DNA from: Hermatobates lingyangjiaoensis
Lineage: Eukaryota; Arthropoda; Insecta; Hemiptera; Hermatobatidae
NCBI GenBank assembly: GCA_026182355.1
Contig: JAPFBL010000084.1
Span: forward strand, 10,710,001-10,774,000
Length of the DNA stretch: 64,000 bases
Direction: 5' to 3'
In this document: positions 1 through 11,297 of the stretch, in pieces
Layout: every line of letters begins with the position of its first letter
How positions within the stretch are numbered: position 1 is the first letter of the stretch
Translations under genes and position numbers: made by a program
Notes under the pieces: model-generated
Database searches by the model: none
Seen by the model: only the letters and a program-made list of their open reading frames with translations
Told to the model about the DNA's origin: nothing

Positions 1-334
1 CATTTCTCATTTCTCATTCAAGAAATGTTAATATGTCTGTCTTTAGATATATGTTTTTAAAGATGTCAAAAGTTTCATCTTCTGAATGTCTTAATTATGA
101 AAAAATGATATAACTTTTATTGGTCACTCATTACAATGGCCCACCTCTTGTATAGACAAAATTTTAAACGGTGCTAAAAAAACGAAATTTTCTAATGATG
201 TACCAGTAACCTGTTTAATGCAAAATATTATATTTTTTCCATTCCATGAATCACTGGACCCACTTCCTAGGCTTGCTGGAAATCTTGACTTTGCTATAGT
301 TTTTTTAATGGTAACAACGTAGATAATTTGATAA
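1..334 (+). mobile_element. Penelope-like element relic (PLE-B), C-terminal part of the ORF
   Basis: Broken reading frames on the + strand resemble the segment between the reverse transcriptase and the GIY-YIG domain of the better preserved PLE at 49348-51600. The start reads like its 'NVKISVFKNMFLR' stretch, and around 250-305 the frame gives 'DPLPRLAGNLDFAIVF', against 'DPLPRLAKQLDFNIVF' in the other copy. Several stops and frameshifts interrupt it, so it is dead. The left end lies outside the window. At about 335 it joins a different dispersed repeat (R1). Confidence 0.65.
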
Positions 335-530
335 TAAAAAAATCTGGAGTGACCTACACTCAACTTTACTAAATTTCTTGAGTATATAATTCATAACGTC
401 TCATTTAAGTATAACGTAAACATCTAAATGGGATATGATTATTAGTCTTTCATTCCTGAGATAGTACAGATAGTGATTGAAGGACATATCAATATATAAG
501 CTTATTTTTGTACATCACACAGACTTATTT
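335..530 (+). repeat. dispersed repeat R1, copy 1
   Basis: The stretch starting with a 'tctggagtgacctacactc' motif recurs at 24900-25260 in the same orientation with high similarity over about 190 bases. Weaker or shorter copies are at 34935-35585 (+), 62310-62350 (+), 5670-5790 (-), 20160-20300 (-) and 41655-41705 (-). The minus strand has broken coding-like frames. I cannot assign a class; it could be the end of a PLE or a decayed DNA transposon. Confidence 0.6.
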
Positions 531-760
531 CTTCCTGAACTCCTTTACGTACCACGACTTTTCTTACCCAGTCCTTTTTTCCATTTTCTTACACTTTACG
601 ACATTTAAAATCCCTCTCTTACCTCCCTCACTTCTCAGTACCACACCAGATGTCAGCGTGTTCTACCACATCAATTGTTTCAACACGAATACGAAGACAA
701 AGATTACTTGTTTTGGATGAAAAATTTGGGTTACATGTCTGATTTTCTTACTATGGTTTA

Positions 761-764
<4 letters not shown>

Positions 765-801
<37 letters not shown>
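765..801. repeat. (TA)n microsatellite
   Basis: A run of alternating TA lies about 90 bases left of the PLE-A terminus at 888. It is one of several TA runs next to PLE-A ends in this window. Confidence 0.95.
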
Positions 802-805
<4 letters not shown>

Positions 806-887
806 TTATAATAAAACCGAAACATCGGCAATGAGAGTTTGATTTTTGAACCTAGAAAATTTGAGCAAATCCCGATTAGATAACACA

Positions 888-2095
888 CCTATATATATAT
901 TTCAATGATCAACCCACAATAAAAAATGGGGGAAAAAATTCTAAGATCTTTCAATCGCAACAGGCCGTTCTCGTCAGAGTTAAAAACCCCAACTGAAACA
1001 CTAGAAGTGGGAGAGAAGAGTGATATTTTAAAAGGGTATAAAGTGCAGGAAAAGACAATAGTTGAGGGAGGGAAACAAAGGAGTATTAAGAAAAAGTAAA
1101 AAACTATCCACTAGATTTCAACCCTCTTAGAAGAAGCGATTGCCCTCATTAACATTGAGCCAAGTTTGAACAAACCGTTACTAATATGTATAACATTGGA
1201 TTTATTAAATTTAATTTAATTCTATAATATTTCTTAACAACATTGATTTTTCATAGGTAATAAATTTAGCTCCGGTCCAATCAAAATGATGATTTTCATT
1301 ATTTATATGCAAGAATAAGGCGCTACTTCTTTCCTGTCTACTTGCGTAGTATTGGTGTTGTTTTGCACGTGTGTTTAAAGATTTACCATTTTGACCAATC
1401 CTATGTGCAATTTTTGCACGGGGTTTTATAAATACCACCGGGCTCCAGTTCCATGGGAGAGTTTTTTATTAATATATTGCCTATGTTATTACGATTGGAA
1501 AACACTGTATTAAAATCAAGTTTACTATTTTAATATATTGAATTGGAAATATTAGTATATATTATAATTGGAAATATATATTAGTGCTAGCCTAAGGGAG
1601 GGTCCAATGACTCATGATAAGGTAAAACTATAGAATTTACTATTTCATGAACAGGTCTCTGTTGAAATATTAGAGAAGGTTTTTTTAGCACCCTTTAAAG
1701 CTAACTCGATATAAGAGGAAGGGTATTTAAATGATAGGACAATTGACCTAATGTTATTAATCTCACAATTAAGGAATTCAGGGGAGCAAACTTTTAATGC
1801 GCTCAAAAACATATTTCTAAAAACAGAAATTTTAACATTTCTTGGATTGGTCCATATTATTATCTATTCTTCCCATCCAAGAAATGTTAAAATTTCTGTT
1901 TTTAGAAATATTATTTTGAGGACGTTAAGAGTTTGCTCTGCTAAATTCCTTAATGATGAGATTAATAACATTTTACACCCTTTTAAAATACCACTTCCCT
2001 CCCACTCCTCTCAACCCCTCACCATGATGTTTCCGCATCTAGTATTTCAGTTGGGTTTTGACGGTTAAAAGATCTTAGTCTTTTTTTCTCAACTC
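888..2095 (-). mobile_element. PLE-A fragment with inverted structure and terminal segments at both ends
   Basis: From 888 the sequence matches the minus-oriented PLE at 49348 onward: the terminal segment, then the GIY-YIG region (broken frames at 1211-1438), then the upstream coding region to about 1847. At 1848 the copy turns around. Bases 1751-1847 and 1875-1971 are inverted copies of each other with a 27-base spacer, and the right half then jumps to the terminal segment on the + strand, ending near 2095. The locus therefore begins and ends with the same PLE terminus in opposite orientations. The coding parts carry stops and are not functional. Confidence 0.75.
1751..1971. repeat. 97-bp inverted repeat inside the PLE-A fragment
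   Basis: The arms 1751-1847 and 1875-1971 are near-perfect reverse complements and both encode the PLE segment reading like 'NVKISVF...IRVCSPEFLNEEI'. This marks the point where the element copy switches strand. Confidence 0.85.
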
Positions 2096-3424
2096 CACAA
2101 AGTTGATACACTTTCTTATATAATGCAATGTAAACAATTTGAAGATATTTTAAATAATTCCATCTTACTTATTAAAAATTAACCTAACAAGAATAATACA
2201 ATTACCAATTTGAACCAACAGTGTTGCCATTAAAGAAAGCAAAATTTGCTCCACTTTCCATGTTACGAACTTAGAGAAGAATGCAATAAAATATGCTAAT
2301 TTCTTTCTTTTTAAGAGACCTAACTTCGTCGCTATCCTTTTTGTACAAAATTTTTTACAAAAAGTGATAAAACAATGTTGGTATGGTACACTCAGAGTTA
2401 TCGACCTAAATATAAAGCCACAAAAAAGTTAAGGTACGTTTGCCTTCACATACGTATTTGTGTCTTCACAAATATACCCATTTCACTGGTATTTTTTGTT
2501 ATATGTGGGAATTATAGATTACTGATATTAAAGAACTTTTTCGCTGTAACACAGTGTTACTAATGTAGTGAATTAATTAATTTCTTATTTTAAATTAAAT
2601 AAATAATACATTTTTATCTATATATAAAAATGTATAAATATACATTTTATTTATAATAAATATATTAGAAATTATATCATATTATTATAATGTAGTGTAA
2701 TATAAATTATAATATATTAAATTTATATAAATTTATTTATCAAAATGTATAATATACATTGTATAAATGTAAAAATATATACAAATTAAATATATATGTT
2801 ACAAAAAATAATGAGTAATATAAACAATACGAACCCTGACCCGTAAGGTCACGGGCAGCGTAGACAGTTATAAAAGGTAAGTCTTTACTCTTCCAAAGTA
2901 AGTTTGATCGATAGTGATTACGCCCCAATAAGGTACTAAAAACTATTTTTCACATTTTCATAATAGTTCTTACAAAATTAAAAATAAATCAATTAATTAA
3001 GTTTACTATCTACAACTTTGATAAATTACAGTCTACTATATGTTACATACTCCAAATTTTAATGAATGAAATCCTTAACATGTTTTATTTACAATAATAT
3101 AAATAACAAAAATTTTTTAATTGTAGTCTTTGATCTTTTGACTTGTCATATCTAATGGGTTTTCCAGTCTATGGATTAAGAAAAACTGTGAAGTAATGTC
3201 GTTTAAGATACCCCCCTTTATGTGCTTAAAATGCTTAAAAATACCTTTAACCTGCTCCACTCCAAACAAGTACTTTAATTAAGAACTTTACCAAAATATT
3301 AAGAAAAATTATTAAAGTCTCTAAACAAAAATGTCTTAATAGCATCAGCTTTTTTTTAGCAATATGTAAGGCTATATCATTCTATTCATTTTAAATATAA
3401 TTTTGAATATATTAAAATCATATA
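2096..3424. other. AT-rich intergenic DNA, no gene seen
   Basis: Short open frames here have no recognisable domains. The stretch from about 2560 to 2820 is almost pure A and T. Confidence 0.6.
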
Positions 3425-4058
3425 CAGTAGAACCCCGTTTATCCAGCACGATCGGGGGGGAGACCATGCCGGATAAAGCGTTTTGCCGTTGTTTTGAGTG
3501 TTGCTCTTATAAATACACACGAATTAATTAAAAAGTTAGAAAATAGCAAAACAATCATAGAAAACACACTCGTAATTCCCTTCCTAGAGCGTAGGCTTGA
3601 CTGTAGACTGTAATGTAATCCATGGTAAAGGCACTTTTAATAAACGTAAACTTTATTTTTTATATTTTATTTTCCTTAGGGCAGGGCAGGCATATTTATA
3701 GGCTAGTCGCAAACTTATATTTCGATACTGTATTTAACCCTATTTTTTAAACCTTTGTTCTTATTTCTATACTGTATTTAACTCTATGTTTTCACTTATT
3801 TTCGTATTTATCTTACTGTACTAATGTCCTTAAGCCTAATTGTCTTGTTTTTAACTTTACATTGGAGGGGGGTCGTCAGGTAATTCTTCGTCAGACCAAG
3901 GGAGCTTCGCGCGGCGTATTTAAAATTACGTGGTTGTACATTTTTTGTGTTTTTGCATATTTTTTACCCAATATTTTCGGGAAATTACCCTGGTCAAAAT
4001 TTTGCCGTTATTTTGAGCGTGCCGGACGTTTGGATACCGGATAAAGGGGGTTCTACTG
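3425..4058. mobile_element. Tigger/pogo-like non-autonomous DNA transposon (MITE)
   Basis: The left end begins CAGTAGAACCCCGTTTATCC and the right end closes with the reverse complement of a near-identical terminus (GATAAAGGGGGTTCTACTG). Both ends are flanked by TA (3423-3424 and 4059-4060), the TA target duplication of Tc1/mariner-pogo elements. The CAGTAGAACCCCG...ATCCGG terminus is characteristic of Tigger/pogo. Subterminal 'ttttgccgttnttttgagnG' motifs occur at both ends. The 634-bp body has no transposase frame, so it is non-autonomous. Confidence 0.85.
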
Positions 4059-4060
4059 TA

Positions 4061-5030
4061 TTTAACTAACTTAAACAGAACAACATCCAACCATTAAAGT
4101 TCATCAGGATTCAAAGTGAACTTTTTAAACTAATTGTTTTTATTTTGAGTTAAAACAGCGTTGAAAAAAAGAATATTAACAGCTAAAAAATTCATGGTAT
4201 GATAAGTGTAACCATTATATTGTGACAATCAAAAGGTTTAATTGATAGAAGGAAATTTTGTGGTAAAATAATATCACTACTTCAATGTGTGTTATGGAAA
4301 TTTTCTAAAGAAATAGTCTGAAATTGCAAAACAGAAATTTAAGAAAGTGCAATAAAATACCACCTTTAGAGTAATGTAAAAAATTTCATTCATTCCTTCA
4401 GTCACTGGTTATTATGCTAATCTACCAAACTTAAATATCCATATGTACATGTTACATTTTGTAATATGGATTTCATTTAACAGACAATTAAATCAGAAAA
4501 ATAAAAGAACAGTAAATCTGAGAATAAGCGTTATTTGGAGAATGGAAATGTACGAAAGCAATTTAAAATTTAAAGTAAAGAGCATTGATGTATAGGGTTG
4601 ATGGTTGCGATGCATTAAATCAGGGCGCAAGATTGATTGGACTAGTTTTCCTTTTCGTCGCTGTATTCATAACAAAGTTCCTCCTCAACGTTGTATTATC
4701 TCCATCCCATTACTTCAACGACGTCCCAACCTACTGCTATCTGTTTCAACCTAGTCTAAGGTACTATTTTCTAGCTATGAAACTTAATTGTCTTTCATGG
4801 AATATTCCTTTCAGATATATAAAGAAGTAACTTTTTAAGATGTGTTAAATGTAATGGATACGTATTTTTTCATTAGTTAAAATTGACTTATCATTATTCT
4901 TGTTCGTTTGTCTATTTATTTTGCTACAAATAAAGTGTAGTGATCGTGAAAAAAGTCGATCTCGAGATTTTGATGGAATTACCTGTTTTGAGGTCTCCAA
5001 AGTTGTTTTATGAAGTTTTTTCGATGATGT
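4061..5030. other. intergenic DNA, no gene seen
   Basis: An 81-codon open frame at 4585-4830 has a hydrophobic stretch but no splice signals, homologous features or neighbours that would support a gene. Confidence 0.5.
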
Positions 5031-5036
5031 TTGTGC

Positions 5037-5215
5037 GTGTGTATGTACTCAAAAGTTTTTGTAGACGCTACAATTGACAATCTTTGATGGAACCAATAAA
5101 TATGTTATACAAAAATGGGCTCAAAGTGTTGATGTGCTGTATAGCTTGGGAAAATTATGCATGATGGGAAAGTCACTTTTTTGTCAAAATGACTTTTTAG
5201 ATAACATTTTTTTTT
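5037..5215 (+). repeat. dispersed repeat R2, copy 1
   Basis: This segment matches 16692-16878 in inverted orientation. Shared blocks include a 'gtagatgtgctgtacagtttggg'-type stretch followed by 'atgatgacaaagt' and a T-rich end. The 16.7-kb copy has an open frame of 62 codons on the minus strand; the copy here is broken. It is an unclassified old mobile element. Confidence 0.5.
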
Positions 5216-5584
5216 CAATAAAATGTAAAAGTTTATGAGGAAAAATGGCTAGGATCTTGAGCATATTCATGAAATCTTAACATTTCTCACATTTAGTCTC
5301 ATGAACCCATGGATAACTTAAATCGAGGTACTAATAAACGATAATTTTAGTATTTTTCAGATCAATGTTTCTACCACTTTTACCAAGTATTAAAAGCTAA
5401 AGAACCTCTTCGACAGTTTAACTTCCTTTGTTGTTTACATTTTTCACAAGTAAGATACGAGTATATTTTGTTATTTAAAAACACAATTAAGTTAGTTTAA
5501 TGTATACTGAGTTCTACATTAATTAAAAAAAAAGTAAGAAACAGAAAAAATATACACCCAAAAATTTAGCAACGCGTCTATAGG

Positions 5585-5669
5585 CTATAAGTATTGAAGA
5601 ACTAGCGGGCCGGATTGAAAAGGCTAACGGGCCGGATGTAGCCTGCGGGTCGCAGTTTGCCCACCTCTG
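5585..5669 (-). mobile_element. hAT-type transposon terminus
   Basis: Read on the minus strand from 5669, the sequence starts CAGAGGTGGGCAAACTGCG and continues with the repeated 'CCGGCCCG' blocks typical of hAT MITE ends. Only one end is visible and no matching terminus or clear 8-bp duplication was found on the left, so it is a fragment. Confidence 0.6.
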
Positions 5670-5790
5670 GCCTATGGGAACAAAAGCAATGTTCTCCTGT
5701 AAGAGATAATTTCGTAACACGATTTATTTTTGTTTAGCTTTACACAAGTATTATTACTGCTGTGGTAATATATATTATTATGAAGTGGTA
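5670..5790 (-). repeat. dispersed repeat R1, minus-strand fragment
   Basis: Bases 5670-5720 resemble the reverse complement of 35530-35585 and of about 25190-25240. In both the 5.7-kb and 35.6-kb copies the repeat abuts a hAT terminus. Confidence 0.45.
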
Positions 5791-6113
5791 ATCATCCCAT
5801 TTTATGAAGTTGTTGCTTAACTTAATATGTTGAAGCAAAGCACTTGACTCTTCTTGTCTACTTTGTCAAGGGCATGTTTCAACAAAAAGTAACCACTCCA
5901 TAAAATGGGATGGTTCTGAGGAGTTGATATTTCTCTCGTCTGATGTTGAAAGGATTTTTTAGAAAGTGCCCTTATTAAATATCAGTTTGAAAAGCTCATC
6001 AATATACGAGTCAGTCATAGACTATTTAAGCTAAATGAATTTTTCATTTATGGGCCTTTGTCAAGCTAGACAAACAATTTTTCACTACATGGACGAAGGG
6101 TTTTCACTACATT

Positions 6114-6430
6114 GAGTTGGATTTTTGACTCTAACGAAGACCGCTTGTTACGGTTGAAAGATTCTTAGTCTTGTTTTCCCATTTCTTATTGTAGTTTGAT
6201 CATGGACGAAGAAATGAAAAAGATAACAGAAATAGGAGTAGGTATCGCACATGGTATTCATCAATAAAAAGATTTCACATAAACACCTGAAATACCAATC
6301 AATGATCAAACCACAATATGAAATGGGAAAATAAGACTAAGATCTTTCAACCGTAACAAGCGGTCTTCGTCAGAGTCAAAAACCCAACTGAAACACGAGA
6401 TGCAGAAAACATCTGGTGAGGGGTTGAGAA
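6114..6430. mobile_element. PLE-A terminal segments in palindromic arrangement
   Basis: Bases 6114-6200 carry the PLE-A terminus on the + strand (CTAACGAAGACCGCTTG ... GTTGAAAG). Bases 6300-6430 carry it on the minus strand, extending into the 'gatgcagaaaacatctggtg' part. About 95 bases of unique sequence separate the arms. No coding part remains. A (TA)n run follows at 6459. Confidence 0.8.
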
Positions 6431-6454
6431 GAGTTTCACGTGTTTCTGTGAAAC

Positions 6455-6458
<4 letters not shown>

Positions 6459-6494
<36 letters not shown>
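6459..6494. repeat. (TA)n microsatellite
   Basis: Alternating TA run between the PLE-A palindrome and the 27-bp-TIR MITE. Confidence 0.95.
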
Positions 6495-6498
<4 letters not shown>

Positions 6499-6506
6499 GA
6501 GCCGCT

Positions 6507-6746
6507 GATTTTGAAAGTGGCCTAATTCCATTTATGTTAAAATCGAGATATTTAAGGGTTTGCGTTTTACAAAATTTAAAAATATTGTCATTTTATTTAT
6601 CAACTAAATTTGTTACAAAAATTCTTAGTAATTTTAAATAAATTTTGTACAATTTGCTGCAAAAGGTAAAGATAACGTCAAAATGTAATTATTTAAATAG
6701 CTAGCTAAATTTTTTTGGAAAATGGAATTAGGCCACTTTCAAAATC
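6507..6746. mobile_element. 240-bp MITE with perfect 27-bp terminal inverted repeats
   Basis: Bases 6507-6533 (GATTTTGAAAGTGGCCTAAT...) and 6720-6746 are exact reverse complements. The interior is very AT-rich and has no open frame. The flanks are themselves TA-rich, so a target duplication cannot be read safely. The superfamily is not recognised. Confidence 0.75.
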
Positions 6747-6810
6747 TCATATATATTTATATATATGCAGAAAAAATAACAATTAAACGTGTGATGCAAT
6801 CAATGAAGTC

Positions 6811-6993
6811 CAAAACCACAAGGAAAAAGTAAGACAAAAGAAATAATTGTTCTAAGGCCTTTCACTTTATGTGATCAGAGAGCAAACAAAGTAAGAAAAA
6901 GTCTTTTCCTCATTTTGTTTGCTCTCTGATGACATAAAGTGAAAGATCTCAGAGCATTTATTTCTTTTGTCTTATTTTTTCCTTGTGGTTTTG
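6811..6993. repeat. foldback element with about 75-bp arms
   Basis: Arms at about 6811-6890 and 6911-6993 are imperfect reverse complements, both running from 'ccacaaggaaaaa(g/t)aagacaaaag' to 'gagagcaaac'. The right arm contains CTGATGA...GAAAGATC, the same boxes as the PLE-A termini, but without a clear stem between them. It looks like a decayed palindromic PLE-type terminus of another family. Confidence 0.65.
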
Positions 6994-8100
6994 CTTTGGA
7001 GTTCATATATATAAGGGTTCAATAGAAACAGACATAAAAATCAATAAAACGTTCTAATTTTCGTATGTAACCATGTAACAAGAAGAAAAGAGGTAGAGAT
7101 CAAGTGCACTTGTTGAACAATATATATCACAAAAAGAAAACACCAGTGTCACTGAATAGGTGTTCTGGTCTCCCTCACTCTTCTCTCTTGATGACGGTTT
7201 TGACCGAGAATTAAAAGTTGTAACTATATTTTCTTGTTGCGTCTTAGCGTTCATTGAAGTTTTGTTACCTGCTCTGGATCGCTTTCTCTTCACCTATATC
7301 AAATAAAAAAAAGCAAACCTCTGTGTCTTGTTGAGGTAGTTTGTTGTCAAATAATGAAGGAAAAAGAAAGAAAGATATGTTAAAGCAGGTGAAAGGTCCT
7401 CAAACCAAAATATTTTTGGTTGTCTATAATTATAAGTGAAGTTTTATATTGTTTACGTTAATGAAATTTTATATAAATGAAATTTGTTTCCTGGTAAATG
7501 AAAGCATGAATATGAGGTATTTAAAATGTTGATCAAATTTTTAATACCTGTAATAATTTTAAATCATATTACAAATATGATTTTTAACAATCATATAATG
7601 TAATAATTTATAATAGATTGTCATTCTCAAAATGCATGCTTCTCTAAGTTATTTTGCTCTTCAGTATTTCTGTATTTAATATTCTGTATGTTGCATTTTT
7701 AATTGTTGTTGTGGTATGATTTTTTATATTTATTCTGATATGTTATCTTCTCAAACATTTGTAGAACTATGCAAAAAACTTAACTGTAGGGATTAAAGGT
7801 TTCATTTGAACCTGACAATAAAGCGAGCTTTAGATATTACTACAAGGAAATCTAAAAATAAAAACATTTTAAGATCTTTTGTTTGTCAAAGAACTGCTCA
7901 AGCAAAACAGAAGAAGAAGCCATTGCAACACGTTAAAATACTTTAATTTGTCTATCCTTTATTACTTCTTGTTTATAAAAATGACAAAGAGAAAACACTA
8001 CAAATCTCACTTTGAGTGTGATATGCAGTAAGTGTGTCTGAATTTTATGGCATAACGATAAATCGTCGTCATCAATAGAGGAGATATGATCCATTCGATG
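6994..8100. other. intergenic DNA, no gene seen
   Basis: The 79-codon minus-strand frame at 7054-7293 has no recognisable domain. I see no other structure. Confidence 0.5.
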
Positions 8101-9164
8101 AGCAAAACCACCATGGGCAAAATTTATTATCTATGAAAAATCGATGTTGTTAAGAAATATTATTGGATAGCCTCTAATTAAATTTAATAGATCAAATATT
8201 ATAAACATTAGTAACGGTCTCTTCAAACTTGATACTTTTGTTATGAGGGCAATAGCCTCTTCTAAGAGGGTTGACAGCTAGCGGATAGTTTTTTACTCTT
8301 TTTTACTGTACTCCTTTGTTTCCCCAAACATCCCTTTCTGGACCTTTGTCCTTTCCTGCACTTTGACCCTTTTAAAATACCACTCTTCCCTCCCACTCTT
8401 CTCAATCTCTCACCAGATGTTTTCTGCATCTAGTGATTCAGTTGGGTTTTTGACTCTGACGAAGACTGCTTGTTACGGTTGAAAACTAAAAGTAAAAATT
8501 TTAAATAATATTTTTCATCAAAAGGTTATACCTTAACCTCTTATTCCTAAATGTTTGCTAAATATTTGTGAAGGTCCTTTTGATAATTTTCATTCTTTGT
8601 TGTTTAAAAAAACATATTTATTTGTGCCGGAGTGATGTAAAATTAGCCTTCGGTGATACGATGCGTAACAAAAGTCATCGTGTTTTTGGACACATTTTGT
8701 TACACTTGAGCTGATGAATCAGCTCATCCCATCGGATTGGAGGAAAGTAGTATTTGATTATATTTATTGTCAACATAGAATGGTATGTAAAAAATTTTCT
8801 AAGGTACATAATAAAAAACTTCAGATCTTAATTGACAATAGCCCGTGGAATAAAAATAAAAATAGAAAATTAGTTCTTAATTTATCAGACAGAATGCAGT
8901 AGCAGCATTAGGATTCGGTTTAAATTTTGTTCGTAAAAGCAATAATTTAACTTATGTTCAGGTGTCTAAAGGTTTTTGTAACGCTGAAAAATTAAATAAT
9001 ATAGATATAGATAATTTAAAAATTTTAAAAGGAATGTTATACGGTCTTTCAGAAAAAATCGATGTTGTTAGTGTACCTAGACGTTTTATCGAGGATTATT
9101 CTAAGCTTTGAAAAAGATAATACTATAAAAATTACTAAAGACGATAAATCTAAAGTAACAGTAA

Positions 9165-10504
9165 TCTATATAAATAAAATAATGATTTTGTCTGTACATT
9201 GCTTAGAACTGACTCATTTCAAGTTTTCTTTACGTTTCATACATTGGAGAAACCGAATCCACCCTTAGAAAAATTTCTGTCGGTTTATCGGTTTGTCCGC
9301 AAAATTTTGTCACAAGTAAACTCAGCTAACATAAGACATAGTGAGCTGAAACTTTTACAGTAGATTTGTGTATGTCTAACTTAAAATATAGGCTCTAAAT
9401 TGATTCGAAATTCAACGTAGAAGTGAAGTTATGGACGTTTAAAGCAAAAACGTTTGTCACAAGTAAACTCAGCCACCATGACACAGAGCGAGCTGAAACT
9501 TTGACACTAGATTTGTGAATGCCTAACTTAAAATATAGGCTCTAAATAGATTGATAATTCAGTGCAGAAGCGAAGGTATGGGGCTTTAAGCTGTATTTTC
9601 CTAACTTCACAGACAAGTTTGTTTTGAAAATACACATGTGTAGCAAGTATTGTTAGTTGATTTTAATTTCATTTGAGCATATAAATATATTGCGTACTTG
9701 ACATCATTGAAAAGGTGTTTCCCAGAGTTGAGAATGTACTATCTATTAAGAATAAATAGTTTCGTGGACGAGCAATTCTCAGCCCTTAATATGAACAGGC
9801 TCGAAAAATTAACAAACAAGTTTTTACACTATATCATACCGAGGAAAGAACTTACAAGTCAGTAAAGAGAGTGTTTAGTGATGAGGAAGTACGTAGTTCA
9901 TTATCCAACTGAATTTCTTGACTCTGAATTTATTTCTCCTGGACTGCCTGCTCATGAGTAAAAACATAAACTTTCATGCTGCAATTCAGTAGCAGTAACA
10001 AATTTCATGTTACGAAACATGAGTCCCCCAAAACTGTGCAACGAGACACAACTCTGACTTCGTGCTCTGCACAGATATGCCATAGAGGCGGACATCATAA
10101 CTGCGTGTGGTATTGGGGAGTCTGTGTGTATACCACCCATACCATTAATTCCAACCACTATTTGTTTCTGTTGAAGCGATTGCAAAGTCCTTTCAGAGTC
10201 TATTTCGCATTGACGTTAACTAAGTCGCAAAGGGAAACTTTATCTAACGCAGGAATTCAAGTTAGCGAGACCATGTTTTTCTCACATGGTCAACTGTAGT
10301 TTACTTGCTCAAGAGTCAGAGGTTCCAACTGTTTGTTCTTCCATGAACCTGAAGGACAGACAGCTAATGTAGTGTATACAAAAGCATTTGGTTAACACTG
10401 TACTAATAATGGTATTTTCTACTACTCTATAATTTCTAATGATATTTTGGAATACCAAGTACAATCGAATTTTTGATTCCGTCAAAGACGGGTAGGTTTG
10501 CTAG
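9165..10504 (+). mobile_element. Helitron, family 1, copy 1 (complete, non-autonomous)
   Basis: Starts with TC (TCTATATAAATAAAATAATG) after an A, and ends with CTAG before a T. A short hairpin (CCGTC-AAA-GACGG, 10479-10491) lies 9 bases upstream of CTAG, as in Helitrons. Removing the element restores the PLE reading frame exactly (...AAAGTAACAGTAA|TATTAAATAAA...), with no target duplication. Inside are two tandem units of about 147 bases (9309-9455 and 9456-9594) and, from about 9840 to 10385, broken frames for the end of a Pif1-like helicase. The 38730-40101 copy has the same termini. Confidence 0.93.
9840..10385 (+). pseudogene. Helitron Pif1-like helicase, C-terminal remnant
   Basis: Broken frames resemble the same region in the better preserved copy at 19508-20045: the 'LRNM...[19 protein letters not shown]' stretch, the '[12 protein letters not shown]' motif and the 'APEGQT.N.VYT.AL' end. 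Several frameshifts interrupt it. In intact Helitrons this helicase, fused to a HUH Rep nuclease, drives rolling-circle transposition. No Rep part is present here. Confidence 0.75.
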
Positions 10505-11210
10505 TATTAAATAAAAAATATTACGTTGATAAAATAGAGAATATGTTAAAAGATAAAAATATTATTACAAAGTTAAGGTCCAATCCTTTGGAAAGAGTCA
10601 ATAGTTCGTTTAATAAAAAAAAATTAAAACTATCTTAAAAAATCAACCTGAACTTATAACTAAATTATTATCAAAATCCCTTCATTGCCATAAATGTCCG
10701 GGTTGATCAAGACGCATAAGGATAATTATCCAATACATTTAATTGTGAGCGCAACAGTAGTGCCTTATTCTTGCATATAAATAATGAAAATCATCATATT
10801 GATTGCATAGGAGCAAAATTTATTACCTATGAAAAATCGATGTTGTTAAGAAATATTATTGAATAGTCTCTAATTAAATTTAATAGATCAAATATTATAA
10901 ACATTAGTAACGGTCTCTTCAAACTTGATACTTTCGTTACGAGGGCAGTCACATCTAAGAGGGTTGACAACTAGTGGATAGTTTTTTACTCTTTCTTAAT
11001 TCTCCTTTGTTTCTCTACCTGAACTATTGTCTTTTCCTGCACTTTATACTCTTTTATAAAATAGCACTCCCTTCCACTCCTCTCAACCCCTCACCATGAT
11101 GTTTCTGCATCTAGTGTTTCAGTTGTGTTTTTTCACTCTGACGAGGACTGCTTGTTACGGTTGAAAGACCTTAGTCTTGTTTTCCCATTTCATAATGTGG
11201 TTTGATCAAT

Positions 11211-11264
11211 GATATATATATATAATATATATATATATATATAATATATATATTATATATATAA
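11211..11264. repeat. (TA)n-rich microsatellite
   Basis: Alternating TA with a few breaks, between the end of the PLE-A element and the palindrome at 11298. Confidence 0.9.
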
Positions 11265-11297
11265 AGATTTCACATAAACACGTGAAACAACAATCAA

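Larger units (their letters stand above)
8110..11210 (+). mobile_element. PLE-A element, plus strand, split by a Helitron
   Basis: A full-length-like but decayed PLE. Bases 8110-8490 hold a leading copy of the 3' part (end of the GIY-YIG region plus terminal segment), forming a direct repeat with 10770-11210 as in Penelope pseudo-LTRs. Bases 8720-9164 encode the N-terminal half (for example 'DNSPWNKNKNRKLVLNLSD', 'VVSVPRRFIEDYSK'), with stops. Bases 10505-10745 continue the same frame ('ILNKK.YVDKIE'). An internal deletion then removes most of the reverse transcriptase, so the sequence passes straight to the GIY-YIG region at about 10755. The element ends at a (TA)n run. Confidence 0.8.

Noticed and set aside
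3862..4044. 60-codon frame within the Tigger-like MITE
   Set aside because: It crosses the MITE terminus and has no transposase features.
9976..10299. 107-codon open frame on the + strand and 77-codon frame on the minus strand
   Set aside because: Both are shadow frames over the broken Helitron helicase tail; the real frame is interrupted and shared with 38880-39420 and 19538-20039.
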